This document shows, one piece after another, positions 35,404 to 44,228 of a stretch of 57,739 bases of DNA. Origin of the DNA: Aromatoleum evansii. GTDB taxonomy: Bacteria; Pseudomonadota; Gammaproteobacteria; Burkholderiales; Rhodocyclaceae. Every line of letters starts with the position of its first letter. Position 1 is the first letter of the stretch. The translations under genes were made by a program, and so were the position numbers. The stretch lies in contig NZ_WTVK01000036.1 in NCBI RefSeq assembly GCF_012910805.1, positions 1-57,739 of the forward strand, in the 5' to 3' direction. Below the pieces are notes generated by a model. The model saw only the letters and a program-made list of their open reading frames with translations. It had not been told where the DNA came from and made no database searches.

Positions 35404-36156
35404 ATGGGAAAACGAGCATCTGCCGAACTGGGAAGTGCGCGCGCCGACGAGGGGCTCGGCGGCAACGGCCGTGACGAGGCGATCTACCGCAACCTGTTCG
35501 TCGCGATCGTCGAGAACCACCTCGCGCCCGGCACCAAGCTGCCCGAGGACACGCTGGCGGAAACCTACGGCGTCAGCCGCACCAGCATCCGCAAGGTGCT
35601 GCAGCGGCTCGCGCACGAGCGCCTCGTCGATGTGCGCCTGAACCGTGGCGCCTCGGTCGCCCAGCCTTCGGTGGGCGAGGCGCGTGACATCTTTTCCGCA
35701 CGGCGCATCATCGAATGCGGCGCGATCCCGCAAGTCGTCGCCAAGGCGACGCCGACCGCGCTCGAAACGCTGCGCGACCTGGTGCGCCGCGAGCATGCCG
35801 CGCAGGACCGCGGCGACTGGCGCGAGTCGATCTACCTGTCGGGCGCCTTCCACGTCGAACTGATGCGCCTGTCGGGCAACGAGACCCTGACCGACTTCCT
35901 GACCCAGCTCGTGTCGCGCTCCTCGCTCGTCATCGCCACCTACGGCTCGCCGCAGACCGCGAGCTGCCGCCATTCCGAGCACGACGACGTGATCGAGATC
36001 ATCGCCGGCGGCGATGTGGACGGCGCGACGCGCTGGATGGACCGCCACCTGCGCGACGTCGAGCGCACCGTGGTGTTGGTCGAGGAAGAACCCGCCCCGT
36101 CGGACCTGAAGAAGATTCTCGAGGAGGTCGCCCAGCGCCGCCCCAAGCTGCGCTGA
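35404..36156 (+). CDS. GntR-family (FCD domain) transcriptional regulator of the allantoin genes
   Basis: A 250-residue regulator. ATG 35404 is favoured because GGAG at 35394-35397 is well spaced; ATG 35401 and 35392 are alternatives. The winged helix reads KLPEDTLAETYGVSRTSIRKVLQRLAHERLVDV. The FCD domain has the usual ligand residues in FHVELMRLSGN and SEHDDVIEII. It heads an operon with racemase, permease and allantoinase and diverges from NCS1-alc-allA, so it likely represses both until a purine ureide accumulates (inference). Confidence 0.9.
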   Translation: MGKRASAELGSARADEGLGGNGRDEAIYRNLFVAIVENHLAPGTKLPEDTLAETYGVSRTSIRKVLQRLAHERLVDVRLNRGASVAQPSVGEARDIFSARRIIECGAIPQVVAKATPTALETLRDLVRREHAAQDRGDWRESIYLSGAFHVELMRLSGNETLTDFLTQLVSRSSLVIATYGSPQTASCRHSEHDDVIEIIAGGDVDGATRWMDRHLRDVERTVVLVEEEPAPSDLKKILEEVAQRRPKLR

Positions 36157-36191
36157 GGACGTTCTCCCTTATTACAAGGAAGGAGACAGCA

Positions 36192-36923
36192 ATGCTGATA
36201 CGCGTCATCAACCCCAACACCACCCGCAGCATGACCGAGAAGATCGGCATCTCGGCCCAGCGCGTGGCCGCGCCGGGCACGCGCATCGTCGCGACCAACC
36301 CGGACAGCGGCCCGGTGTCGATCGAGAGCCACTTCGACGAGGCGATCAGCGCCGTCGGCGTCGCCGACGAGGTGCGCAAGGGCGAGCGGGAGGGGACGGA
36401 CGCTTACGTGATCGCGTGTTTCGGCGATCCGGGCCTGCTCGCCGCGCGCGAGCTTACCCGCGCCCCGGTGCTCGGCATCGCGGAAGCCGCCTTCCATCTG
36501 GCGACGATGATCAGCACGCGCTTTTCCATCGTCACGACCCTGTCGCGCACCGGCATCATCGCCGAGCACCTGCTGCAGTCCTACGGCTTCGCGCACCACT
36601 GCCGGCGCGTGCGCGCGGCCGAGATCCCGGTGCTGGACCTCGAGGACGACGGGGCCTGCGCGCTGAACCGCATCGTCGATGAATGCCGCCGCGCCAAGGA
36701 CGAAGACAACATCGGCGCGATCGTTCTCGGCTGCGGCGGCATGGCCGACCTCGCCGACGAGATCCGCGATGCGGTCGGGCTGCCCATCGTCGAAGGCGTC
36801 ACCGCCGCGGTGAAGCTCGCCGAGACGCTCGCGAGCTTGAAGCTCGGCACCAGCAAGTTCGGTGACCTCGCCTTCCCGCCGCCGAAGCGCTTCACCGGGA
36901 GGTTCGAACACCTGAGTTCCTGA
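36192..36923 (+). CDS. hpxA: Asp/Glu/hydantoin racemase family protein, probable allantoin racemase
   Basis: A 243-residue protein. It begins with the family motif VINPNTTRSMTEKI and has the two catalytic cysteines in VIACFGDPG (about residue 76) and VLGCGGMADLADE (about residue 183). It would interconvert allantoin enantiomers so the enantioselective allantoinase can use both. ATG 36192 follows AAGGAGACAG. It is the first enzyme gene after the GntR regulator and precedes a permease and PuuE. Hydantoin racemase is the alternative name, but context favours allantoin. Confidence 0.87.
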   Translation: MLIRVINPNTTRSMTEKIGISAQRVAAPGTRIVATNPDSGPVSIESHFDEAISAVGVADEVRKGEREGTDAYVIACFGDPGLLAARELTRAPVLGIAEAAFHLATMISTRFSIVTTLSRTGIIAEHLLQSYGFAHHCRRVRAAEIPVLDLEDDGACALNRIVDECRRAKDEDNIGAIVLGCGGMADLADEIRDAVGLPIVEGVTAAVKLAETLASLKLGTSKFGDLAFPPPKRFTGRFEHLSS

Positions 36924-36990
36924 CGCACCCCCAGCCCCGCAGCCGAGACGCCCGCAAAGAGGCGCCCGGACCACATCGAAGGAGACAGAA

Positions 36991-38379
36991 ATGGCTGTTG
37001 CACAACAGAAGATGGTTGCGCCCGGACTGGGCGCGGGCGTCGGGGCCGTGGCTCCCGACGCGTCGCAGCACAAGGCGGCCGGCGAGGAATCGCTCGCACC
37101 GCAGCAGACGCGCATCCTGGACCGCTGGTCCTACCTCCTGGCCTGGCTCGGCGGCTGCGTGTCGATCGGCACCTTCGCGATGGGCTCGAGCCTCGTCGGC
37201 CAGCTCAACATGCTGCAGGCGGCGACCGCGATCGCGATCGGCTGCTTCGTGATCGGCATTGCACTCGCGATCAACGGCGCGGCCGGCCACAAGTACGGCA
37301 TCCCCTTCATGGTCCAGGCGAGGAGCGCCTTCGGCTTCGGCGGCACGCGCTTCCCGGGCTTCGTGCGCGCGGTGCCGGCCGTCGTGTGGTTCGGCTTCCA
37401 GAGCTGGATCGGGGCCGGCGCGCTCAACGCGGTGTCCGCCACGATGTTCGGCTACGACAACCTCGTCGTGTGGTTCATCGCCTTCCAGGCGGTGCAGATC
37501 GGCCTGTCGGTCTACGGCTTCCACGGCATCAAGTGGCTGGAGAACATCGGCAGCGGCTTCATCCTGTTCGCGTTGATCTACATGTTCTACGCGGTGATCA
37601 CCAAGTTCGGCGGCGCGATCGACGCGAAGATCACCGGCATCGAAGGCACCTGGGGCCTGCCGTTCTGGGGCGCGACGATGCTCTTCCTCGGCATCTACAG
37701 CACCATGATGCTCAACGTCAGCGACTACTCGCGCGAACTGCACAAGGACGTGAAGCCGCGCACGCTGACCACGATCTACTCCATGAGCATCCTGCCGGCG
37801 ACGCTCTTCATGGGCCTGATCGGCCTGATGGTGTCCGGGGCGACCGGCACCGCCGATCCGATCAAGGTGTTCTCCAGCGCCGTCGACAACAAGCCGCTGC
37901 TGGTGATCACGCTGCTCTTCATCGCCTTCGCGCAGGTCACGACCAACGTGCTCAACAACGTCGTGCCGCCCGCCTATGTGCTGATGGACGTGTTCAAGCT
38001 GTCCTTCCGCAAGTCCGCCGTGCTGGTGGGGCTGCTCGCCTTCGCGACCTTCCCGTGGGTGCTGGTGAAGGACGAATCGGCCGCCGGCCTGCAGATCTTC
38101 GTGCAGACCTACTCCGCCTTCCTCGGCCCGATCCTCGCGGTGCTGGTGGTCGATTACTACATCCTGCGCCGCCGCACGCTGAACCTGCAGCACTTCTACG
38201 ACGCCGACGGCCCCTACCGCGGCGTGAACTGGGCCGGCATCGTAGCAACCGCGGCCGGCGCGATCGTCGCGCTGAGCTTCCCGGCGGTGTCGTGGTACGC
38301 GAGCCTGCTGCCGGCGGGGCTGACGTACTGGCTGCTGATGAACCACTGGGGCGCGTGCAAGCGCTTCCGCGACAACTGA
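36991..38379 (+). CDS. NCS1/cytosine-purine permease family transporter
   Basis: A 462-residue twelve-helix transporter. Residues 45-70 include YLLAWLGGCVSIGTFAMGSSLVG, and the segment KYGIPFMVQARSAFGFGGTRFPG matches the purine-cytosine permease group. PPAYVLMDVFKLSF and VVDYYILRRRTLNLQHFYD close it. It differs clearly from the other NCS1 protein in the window and lies between racemase and allantoinase, so it probably imports allantoin, a purine or a hydantoin. ATG 36991 follows GAAGGAGACAG. Confidence 0.9.
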   Translation: MAVAQQKMVAPGLGAGVGAVAPDASQHKAAGEESLAPQQTRILDRWSYLLAWLGGCVSIGTFAMGSSLVGQLNMLQAATAIAIGCFVIGIALAINGAAGHKYGIPFMVQARSAFGFGGTRFPGFVRAVPAVVWFGFQSWIGAGALNAVSATMFGYDNLVVWFIAFQAVQIGLSVYGFHGIKWLENIGSGFILFALIYMFYAVITKFGGAIDAKITGIEGTWGLPFWGATMLFLGIYSTMMLNVSDYSRELHKDVKPRTLTTIYSMSILPATLFMGLIGLMVSGATGTADPIKVFSSAVDNKPLLVITLLFIAFAQVTTNVLNNVVPPAYVLMDVFKLSFRKSAVLVGLLAFATFPWVLVKDESAAGLQIFVQTYSAFLGPILAVLVVDYYILRRRTLNLQHFYDADGPYRGVNWAGIVATAAGAIVALSFPAVSWYASLLPAGLTYWLLMNHWGACKRFRDN

Positions 38380-38393
38380 ACAAGGTGAACGCA

Positions 38394-39329
38394 ATGAAGA
38401 TCGATCCGGACTACCCCCGCGACCTCGTCGGCTACGGCCGCAACCCGCCCTACGCGAACTGGCCCGGCCGCGCGCGCGTCGCGGTGCAGTTCGTGCTGAA
38501 CTACGAGGAGGGCGGCGAGAACTGCGTGCTGCACGGCGATCCCGGCAGCGAGCAGTTCCTGTCCGAACTCTTCAACCCGCCCGCGATCCCCGACCGCCAC
38601 CTGTCGATGGAAGGCATCTATGAGTACGGCTCGCGCGTCGGCGTGTGGCGTTTCCTGCGCGAGTTCGAGCGTCGCGGCCTGCCGCTGACGATCTTCGGCG
38701 TGTCGATGGCGCTGCAGCGCCACCCCGAAGTGACCGCCGCCTTCCGCGAACTGGGCCACGAGATCGCCTGCCACGGCTGGCGCTGGATCCACTACCAGAA
38801 CGTCGACGAGGCCACCGAGCGCGAGCACATGCGCATCGGCATGGAGATCATCGAGCGCCTCACCGGCGAGCGCGCGCTGGGCTGGTATACGGGCCGCGAC
38901 TCCCCCAACACGCACCGCCTCGTCGCCGACTACGGCGGCTTCCTGTACGACTCCGACTACTACGGCGACGACCTGCCGTTCTGGATGGAGGTGAAGAAGA
39001 CCGACGGCGACACCGTGCCGCAACTGATCGTCCCCTACACGCTCGACACCAACGACATGCGTTTCGCGCTGCCGCAGGGCTTCTCGCACGGCGACGAGTT
39101 CTTCGAATACCTGCGCGACGCCTTCGACGTCATGTATGCCGAAGGCGACGAGCGCCCCGCGATGATGTCGGTCGGCATGCACTGCCGCCTGCTCGGCCGC
39201 CCGGCTCGCTTCCGCGCGCTGCAGCGCTTCCTCGACCACATCGAGAAGCACGACCGCGTGTGGGTATGCCGCCGCGTCGATGTCGCGCGCCACTGGCGTG
39301 AGCATCACCCCTACAGCCCGGCGCGCTGA
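38394..39329 (+). CDS. puuE: PuuE-type allantoinase (polysaccharide-deacetylase fold)
   Basis: A 311-residue metal-independent allantoinase of the PuuE type, opening the allantoin ring to allantoate. Diagnostic segments are RDLVGYGRNPPYANWPGRARVAVQFVLNYEEGGENCVLHGD, GHEIACHGWRWIHYQNVDEATEREHM and YTLDTNDMRFALPQGFSHGDEFFEYL; here quoted in parts of the protein from residues 8, 122 and 220. ATG 38394 was chosen; an in-frame GTG at 38385 is possible. It ends the GntR-racemase-permease-allantoinase operon, and its end overlaps the convergent hydrolase gene by 19 bp. Confidence 0.93.
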   Translation: MKIDPDYPRDLVGYGRNPPYANWPGRARVAVQFVLNYEEGGENCVLHGDPGSEQFLSELFNPPAIPDRHLSMEGIYEYGSRVGVWRFLREFERRGLPLTIFGVSMALQRHPEVTAAFRELGHEIACHGWRWIHYQNVDEATEREHMRIGMEIIERLTGERALGWYTGRDSPNTHRLVADYGGFLYDSDYYGDDLPFWMEVKKTDGDTVPQLIVPYTLDTNDMRFALPQGFSHGDEFFEYLRDAFDVMYAEGDERPAMMSVGMHCRLLGRPARFRALQRFLDHIEKHDRVWVCRRVDVARHWREHHPYSPAR

Positions 39330-40180
39330 AGAAAGGCCACGACGCCCGCGATCTCGCGTTCCATGTCGACGAAGGACTCGTGATCGCCGGGCAGGCTCAG
39401 GAGCTCGACGGTACCCGGGCGGGCGGCGGCGAGGATCCGGCGGGCGTCGGCCGGGGGGACGACCGTATCGTGCTCGCCATGCACCAGCAGCACGGGGCAG
39501 TCCAGCCGGGTGATGCTGCGCAGCGGGGCAATGTCGTCGAACCGGTGCGCGATGGTGCGCTCCACATGGCCGAGGATGTAGCGCGCGACGATTCCCGGCA
39601 CGTGCCTGCCGGCGAGCCAGCGGTTCATCATCTCCTGCGGGTGTGCGAAGGCCGCGACGCTGACCACCGCCGCAACGTCGTCACGGCGTGAGGCGGCAAG
39701 GAGGACGGCGCCGGCGCCGACGGAGTGGCCCAGCAACGCGATTCGCTGCGGGTCGATCTCCGCACGGCCTGCGAGCCAGTCGCAGGCGTGGCTCGCGTCT
39801 TCCGCGAAGCGCGGTAGCGAGGCGAAGCTGTCGGCGTCCGAGAGTCCGTGGCAGCGTGCATCGATGAGCAGCGTCGCGAAGCCGGCACGATGCAACGGGC
39901 CGGCCAGCGGCAGCATCATCTGCGCGTTGCCGCCCCAGCCGTGCACGATCACGACGGCGGGTGCGCGGCCCGCCGCCTCGGCGGGGATCAGCCAGGCGTG
40001 AAGCAGCCTGCCGTTCGTGGTCGGGATGCGTACCGTCTCGAAGGCGAGGCCTCGGGCCGCCGGGGTCTCCGTCTCGCGGAGGCGTGGCGCGGCGAGGCTC
40101 GCCCGTATCGCGTAATGCACCACGGCACGCAGGGTGACGAGTACGGCTGTGGTACCGGCGAGAAGGAGGAGGGCGGTCAC
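39311..40180 (-). CDS. Alpha/beta hydrolase, membrane-anchored
   Basis: A 289-residue alpha/beta hydrolase. The first 20 residues form a hydrophobic anchor or uncleaved signal. The oxyanion region is VIVHGWGGN, the nucleophile elbow GHSVGAGA (Ser near 151), the acid in HGEHDTVVPP and the catalytic His in GDHESFVD. It is divergent from the acidic amino acid transporter and tail-overlaps puuE. The substrate is unknown; esterase or peptidase-like activity is plausible. Confidence 0.88.
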   Translation of the reverse strand: MTALLLLAGTTAVLVTLRAVVHYAIRASLAAPRLRETETPAARGLAFETVRIPTTNGRLLHAWLIPAEAAGRAPAVVIVHGWGGNAQMMLPLAGPLHRAGFATLLIDARCHGLSDADSFASLPRFAEDASHACDWLAGRAEIDPQRIALLGHSVGAGAVLLAASRRDDVAAVVSVAAFAHPQEMMNRWLAGRHVPGIVARYILGHVERTIAHRFDDIAPLRSITRLDCPVLLVHGEHDTVVPPADARRILAAARPGTVELLSLPGDHESFVDMEREIAGVVAFLQRAGL

Positions 40181-40314
40181 GAGCGTAATGGCAGGCTCCC
40201 CGAGGTCTCGGAAATCGGTTCACGGTCTCATGGTTGGGGTGTGCAGCACAATTCGGGCGCAAGCGGGATGACGCCGGGGCGCTCATCGGATGCCGTCGTC
40301 GAACCCGGGTGGTG

Positions 40315-40360
40315 TTCGGAAAACCGAATGCACCGAAGGGGTGAGGTTCGGATTTCCGAA
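40315..40360 (+). promoter_or_regulatory. Two AauR-type upstream activator sites
   Basis: TTCGG-AAAA-CCGAA at 40315-40328 and TTCGG-ATTT-CCGAA at 40347-40360 are two perfect inverted repeats 32 bp apart, about three helical turns. TTCGG-N4-CCGAA is the binding motif reported for AauR of Pseudomonas. They lie roughly 100-150 bp upstream of the expected start of the transporter mRNA, as for NtrC-type activators. An AauR-like regulator is encoded at 46109. Confidence 0.8.
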
Positions 40361-40436
40361 CGGGTATGCACAACGCGGCGATCGGCTCGTTGCGCATTTC
40401 AAGGGCTGCGAGCCTTGCGCGCCGCAGCAAAAAAGC

Positions 40437-40452
40437 TGGCACGCCGTCTGCA
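40437..40452 (+). promoter_or_regulatory. Sigma-54 promoter of the acidic amino acid ABC transporter
   Basis: TGGCACGCCGTCTGCA at 40437-40452 matches the -24/-12 consensus TGGCACG-N4-TTGCA at all but one fixed position, with the invariant GG and GC correctly spaced. Transcription should start near 40463, about 40 bp before the first gene. The 322-bp gap 40181-40502 is otherwise occupied by the activator sites above. Confidence 0.8.
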
Positions 40453-40502
40453 ATGGATATGGCCATCGGGATTATTTATCCCGCCATACCAAAGGAGACA
40501 TG

Positions 40503-41408
40503 ATGCAGCTGCGCAAGCCCCTGAATGCCACCCTGGCCGCCCTGATCACCGCCGGCGCCGTCGCCCTCGTGCCCGCCGTCGCGCAGGCCAACACGCTGCA
40601 GAAGATCAAGGAGACCGGCACGATCACGCTCGGCCACCGCGAATCCTCGATTCCGTTCTCCTACTACGACCAGAACCAGCAGGTGGTCGGCTATTCGCAG
40701 GAGATGATGCTGAAGGTCGTCGACGCCATCAAAGCCGAGCTGAAGATGCCCAACCTGCAGGTGCGCATGATGCCGGTCACCTCGCAGAACCGGATCCCGC
40801 TGGTGCAGAACGGCACCGTCACGATCGAGTGCGGCTCCACGACGAACAACTCCGAGCGCGCCAAGCAGGTCGCCTTCTCGAACACCCTCTTCATCGTCGG
40901 CACGCGCCTGATGACGAAGAAAGAGTCGGGCGTGACGGACTTCGAGCAGCTCGCCGGCAAGAACGTCGTGACGACCGCCGGCACGACCTCGGAGCGCCTG
41001 CTGCGCAGGATGAACGAGGAAAAGAAGCTCGGCATGAACATCATCAGCGCCAAGGACCACGGCGAGTCCTTCCTGACGCTGGAAACCGGCCGCGCGGTCG
41101 CCTTCATGATGGACGACGCGCTGCTCTACGGCGAACTGGCGAAGGCCAAGCGCCCGGCCGACTGGACCATCACCGGCACGCCGCAATCCTATGAAGCCTA
41201 CGGCTGCATGATGGCCAAGGACGATCCGGCCTTCAAGAAGGTGGTCGATGCCGCGATCGCGAAGACGATGACCTCCGGCGATGCCGAGGCAATCTACAAC
41301 AAGTGGTTCCTTGCGGCGATCCCGCCGAAGAACATCAACCTCGGCTTTCCGATCTCCGACGCGATGAAGAAGCTCTTCAAGGAGCCGAACGACCGCCCGT
41401 TCGAGTGA
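40503..41408 (+). CDS. gltI: ABC transporter periplasmic glutamate/aspartate-binding protein
   Basis: A 301-residue solute-binding protein with a cleavable signal ending near residue 27 (VPAVAQA). The mature part starts NTLQKIKETGTITLGHRESSIPFSYYD and carries IECGSTTNNSERAKQVAFSNTLFIVGTRL and the late EAYGCMMAKDDPAFK, all typical of the GltI/AatJ group. ATG 40503 is favoured over the adjacent ATG 40500 because of AAAGGAGA spacing. It is first in the sigma-54-driven operon with two permeases and an ATPase. Confidence 0.92.
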   Translation: MQLRKPLNATLAALITAGAVALVPAVAQANTLQKIKETGTITLGHRESSIPFSYYDQNQQVVGYSQEMMLKVVDAIKAELKMPNLQVRMMPVTSQNRIPLVQNGTVTIECGSTTNNSERAKQVAFSNTLFIVGTRLMTKKESGVTDFEQLAGKNVVTTAGTTSERLLRRMNEEKKLGMNIISAKDHGESFLTLETGRAVAFMMDDALLYGELAKAKRPADWTITGTPQSYEAYGCMMAKDDPAFKKVVDAAIAKTMTSGDAEAIYNKWFLAAIPPKNINLGFPISDAMKKLFKEPNDRPFE

Positions 41409-41453
41409 TCGCCCGTCAGGCCCGGCCGGCGAACGGGCCGGCTGCCGCCTGAA

Positions 41454-41486
41454 GCGGAAGCCGGAACTCCCGTTCCCGGCTTCCGC
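41454..41486 (+). repeat. Strong hairpin between gltI and gltJ
   Basis: GCGGAAGCCGG at 41454-41464 pairs perfectly with CCGGCTTCCGC at 41476-41486 over an 11-nt loop. It lies in the 177-bp gap after the binding-protein gene. Such hairpins often stabilise the upstream mRNA and make the binding protein more abundant than the permeases; no U-tract is seen. Confidence 0.5.
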
Positions 41487-41585
41487 CCCTGAAGCCTCTC
41501 CGCCGCTGGCGTCTTGCGCGCCGGAGGCCGGCTGCGCCCGCCGCATCCGCCGGGGCCTTCCCCTCCGACGTTTCTGGAGTCTTGC

Positions 41586-42323
41586 ATGGAATACCAATGG
41601 AATTGGGGCGTGTTTCTGCTCCCGAGCGCGGTCAATGACGGCACCTACCTGGACTGGATGATCGCCGGCCTGCAGACGACGCTGTCGCTGTCGCTGTCGG
41701 CGTGGATGATCGCGCTGCTGCTGGGCGCGGTGGTCGGCGTGCTGCGCACCGTGCCGCATCGCGGGCTGGCCTTCGGCGCGACAGCCTACGTCGAGATGTT
41801 CCGCAACATCCCGCTGCTGGTGCAGCTCTTCTTCTGGTACTTCGTGCTGCCCGAAATGCTGCCGACTGCGGCCGGCGACGCCTTCAAGGCGCTGAACCCG
41901 ATCGCGCAGCAGTTCGTCGCGGCGATGGTGTGCCTGGGCTTCTTCACCAGTGCGCGCGTCGCCGAGCAGGTGCGCTCGGGCATCAACGCCCTGCCGCGCG
42001 GGCAGAAGAACGCCGGCCTCGCGCTGGGTCTCACGCTGCCGCAGACCTACCGCCACGTGATGCTGCCGATGGCCTTCCGCCTGGTCGTGCCGCCGCTGAC
42101 GTCCGAGTTCCTCAACGTGTTCAAGAACTCCGCGGTGTGCTCGACGATCGGGCTGCTCGAACTCGCCGCGCAGGGCCGCCAGCTGGTCGATTACACCGCG
42201 CAGCCCTACGAGTCCTTCGTCGCGGTGACGGTCGCCTACCTGATGATCAACGTCGTCGTGATGCTCCTGATGCGCAAGGTGGAAGTCCTCGTGCGCGTCC
42301 CCGGTTACCTCGGAGGCAAGTGA
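41586..42323 (+). CDS. gltJ: Glutamate/aspartate ABC transporter permease
   Basis: A 245-residue inner-membrane permease of the His/Glu/Gln/Arg/opine type. It has [44 protein letters not shown] and the ATPase-docking EAA-like loop [28 protein letters not shown]. It pairs with the next permease, which starts one base after its stop. Substrate assignment follows from the binding protein and the AauR-type control. Confidence 0.92.
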   Translation: MEYQWNWGVFLLPSAVNDGTYLDWMIAGLQTTLSLSLSAWMIALLLGAVVGVLRTVPHRGLAFGATAYVEMFRNIPLLVQLFFWYFVLPEMLPTAAGDAFKALNPIAQQFVAAMVCLGFFTSARVAEQVRSGINALPRGQKNAGLALGLTLPQTYRHVMLPMAFRLVVPPLTSEFLNVFKNSAVCSTIGLLELAAQGRQLVDYTAQPYESFVAVTVAYLMINVVVMLLMRKVEVLVRVPGYLGGK

Positions 42324-42324
42324 A

Positions 42325-43014
42325 ATGTTCGGTTCCTACGAATTCGACTGGTCGTCGATCCCCGGCTCGCTGAACTTCCTCGGCCAGGGCCTGCTGGTGT
42401 CGCTGGAGATCACCGCGCTGGCGATCGTCGCCGGCATCGTGTGGGGCACGCTGCTGGCGATGGCGCGCCTGTCGTCGATCAAGCCGCTCGCGTGGGCCGC
42501 GGCCGGCTACGTGAACCTTTTCCGCGCCATCCCGCTGGTGATGGTGCTGCTGTGGTTCTTCCTCATCGTGCCGAAGTTCCTCGAGAGCTTCCTTGGCCTG
42601 CCGCCGGGCTCCGACGTGCGCCTCGCCTCCGCGATGATCGGCTTCGCGCTGTTCGAGTCCGCCTATTACGCCGAGATCATCCGCGCCGGCATCCAGTCCG
42701 TGCCCAAGGGCCAGCTCGCCGCCGCCCACGCGCTGGGCATGAGCTACCCGCAGGCCATGCTGCACGTCGTGCTGCCGCAGGCCTTCCGCAACATGGTGCC
42801 GCTGCTGCTGACGCAGGCGATCATCCTGTTCCAGGACACCTCGCTCGTCTATGTGTCGGCGCTCGCCGATTTCTTCGGCGCGGCCTACAAGGTGGGCGAC
42901 CGCGACGGCCGGCTCGTGGAGCTGGTGCTCTTCGCCGGTGCCGTCTATTTCGTCCTGTGCTTCGCGGCCTCGCAGGGCGTGCGCCACTTCCAGCGCCGCC
43001 TGCAGCGCGCCTGA
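42325..43014 (+). CDS. gltK: Glutamate/aspartate ABC transporter permease
   Basis: A 229-residue second permease with the same architecture: [48 protein letters not shown] and the EAA loop [31 protein letters not shown]. It ends with a short arginine-rich cytoplasmic tail. It forms a heterodimer with the preceding permease and is followed after 48 bp by the ATPase gene. Confidence 0.92.
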   Translation: MFGSYEFDWSSIPGSLNFLGQGLLVSLEITALAIVAGIVWGTLLAMARLSSIKPLAWAAAGYVNLFRAIPLVMVLLWFFLIVPKFLESFLGLPPGSDVRLASAMIGFALFESAYYAEIIRAGIQSVPKGQLAAAHALGMSYPQAMLHVVLPQAFRNMVPLLLTQAIILFQDTSLVYVSALADFFGAAYKVGDRDGRLVELVLFAGAVYFVLCFAASQGVRHFQRRLQRA

Positions 43015-43062
43015 GCGCCGTCGCGTCCTCTACCGAACAGCTACGCATTCAAGGATATCGTC

Positions 43063-43791
43063 ATGATCACGATCGACAAGGTCAGCAAGCATTACGGCAA
43101 CTTCCAGGTCCTCACCGATTGCAGCACCCACGTCAATAAGGGCGAGGTGGTCGTCGTGTGCGGCCCCTCCGGTTCCGGCAAATCCACCCTCATCAAGTGC
43201 GTGAATGGCCTCGAGCCCTTCCAGGACGGCCAGATCCACGTGAACGGCACCTCGGTCGGCTCGCCCAAGACCAACCTCTCCAAGCTGCGTTCGCATGTCG
43301 GCATGGTGTTCCAGCACTTCGAGCTGTTCCCGCACATGACGATCCGCGACAACCTGACGCTCGCGCAGGTCAAGGTGCTCAAGCGCGACAAGGACGAGGC
43401 GGCGGAAAAGGGCCTGTACTTCCTCGACCGCGTCGGCCTCAAGGCGCACGCACACAAGTTCCCCGGCCAGCTCTCGGGCGGCCAGCAGCAGCGCGTCGCG
43501 ATCGCCCGTGCGCTCGCGATGGACCCGATCTGCATGCTGTTCGACGAGCCCACCTCGGCGCTCGACCCCGAGATGATCAACGAGGTCCTCGACGTCATGA
43601 CTGAGCTGGCGCAGGAAGGCATGACGATGATGTGCGTCACGCATGAGATGGGCTTCGCGAAGCGCGTCGCGCACCGCGTGATCTTCATGGACCACGGCAG
43701 GATCGTCGAGGACGACAGCAAGGAAGCCTTCTTCGCGAACCCGCGTTCTGAGCGTGCGCAGCAGTTCCTCGCGAAGATCCTCCAGCACTGA
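43063..43791 (+). CDS. gltL: Glutamate/aspartate ABC transporter ATP-binding protein
   Basis: A 242-residue ATPase with Walker [10 protein letters not shown] (about residue 34), Q-loop [12 protein letters not shown], signature [15 protein letters not shown], Walker [15 protein letters not shown] and switch histidine in CVTHEM. This is the complete set for an amino acid importer of the GltL/GlnQ type. ATG 43063 follows AAGGATATCGTC. It ends the operon; a 234-bp repeat element follows. Confidence 0.93.
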   Translation: MITIDKVSKHYGNFQVLTDCSTHVNKGEVVVVCGPSGSGKSTLIKCVNGLEPFQDGQIHVNGTSVGSPKTNLSKLRSHVGMVFQHFELFPHMTIRDNLTLAQVKVLKRDKDEAAEKGLYFLDRVGLKAHAHKFPGQLSGGQQQRVAIARALAMDPICMLFDEPTSALDPEMINEVLDVMTELAQEGMTMMCVTHEMGFAKRVAHRVIFMDHGRIVEDDSKEAFFANPRSERAQQFLAKILQH

Positions 43792-43872
43792 GGTTTGGCG
43801 GCACGAGGCGGGGATTCGCCAGCCGCACTGAACTTGTGTAATGGTGCACGCCGTACGGCACTTAACGTCGCT

Positions 43873-44106
43873 CCCTCCCCTTCAAGGGGGTGGAGCAGGG
43901 GTTTCGCGGAGCGCAGCTCCGTGCCTGCGGAACGGCGGAGCGAAGCGGAGACTCCCGGGTTGGGGTGGGGATGGGTGGACTCCGCAGCGTCTGCAAGAAA
44001 CCCATCCCCATCCTGTCCGGAGGGCTGGCTTTGCACAGCCAGCCCGCTCGTTCGGCGCGAAGCGATGCTTCGCGAACCCCCGTCCTCGCCCCCTTGAAGG
44101 GGAAGG
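43873..44106. repeat. 234-bp non-coding inverted-repeat element (MITE/REP-like)
   Basis: The 437-bp gap 43792-44228 holds an element with 18-bp terminal inverted repeats, CCCTCCCCTTCAAGGGGG at 43873-43890 and its 17/18 complement at 44089-44106. Inside are GGGGATGGGT (43967-43976) pairing with 44000-44009, a 9-bp GGGCTGGCT hairpin (44022-44045) and an 8-bp CGCGAAGC hairpin (44056-44074). No ORF with protein features is present. It looks like a dispersed structured repeat; a target-site duplication is not evident. Confidence 0.65.
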
Positions 44107-44228
44107 AACCTGCTAATCGCGCCTTGCGAACTCCAACCACGATGAGGTTGTCGTGCCGGGCAATGGCATGTCTCATTGAGAGCCCGCCTCTACACTAGAA
44201 TCCCCGCACCGCCCTTCAACCGTTATCG

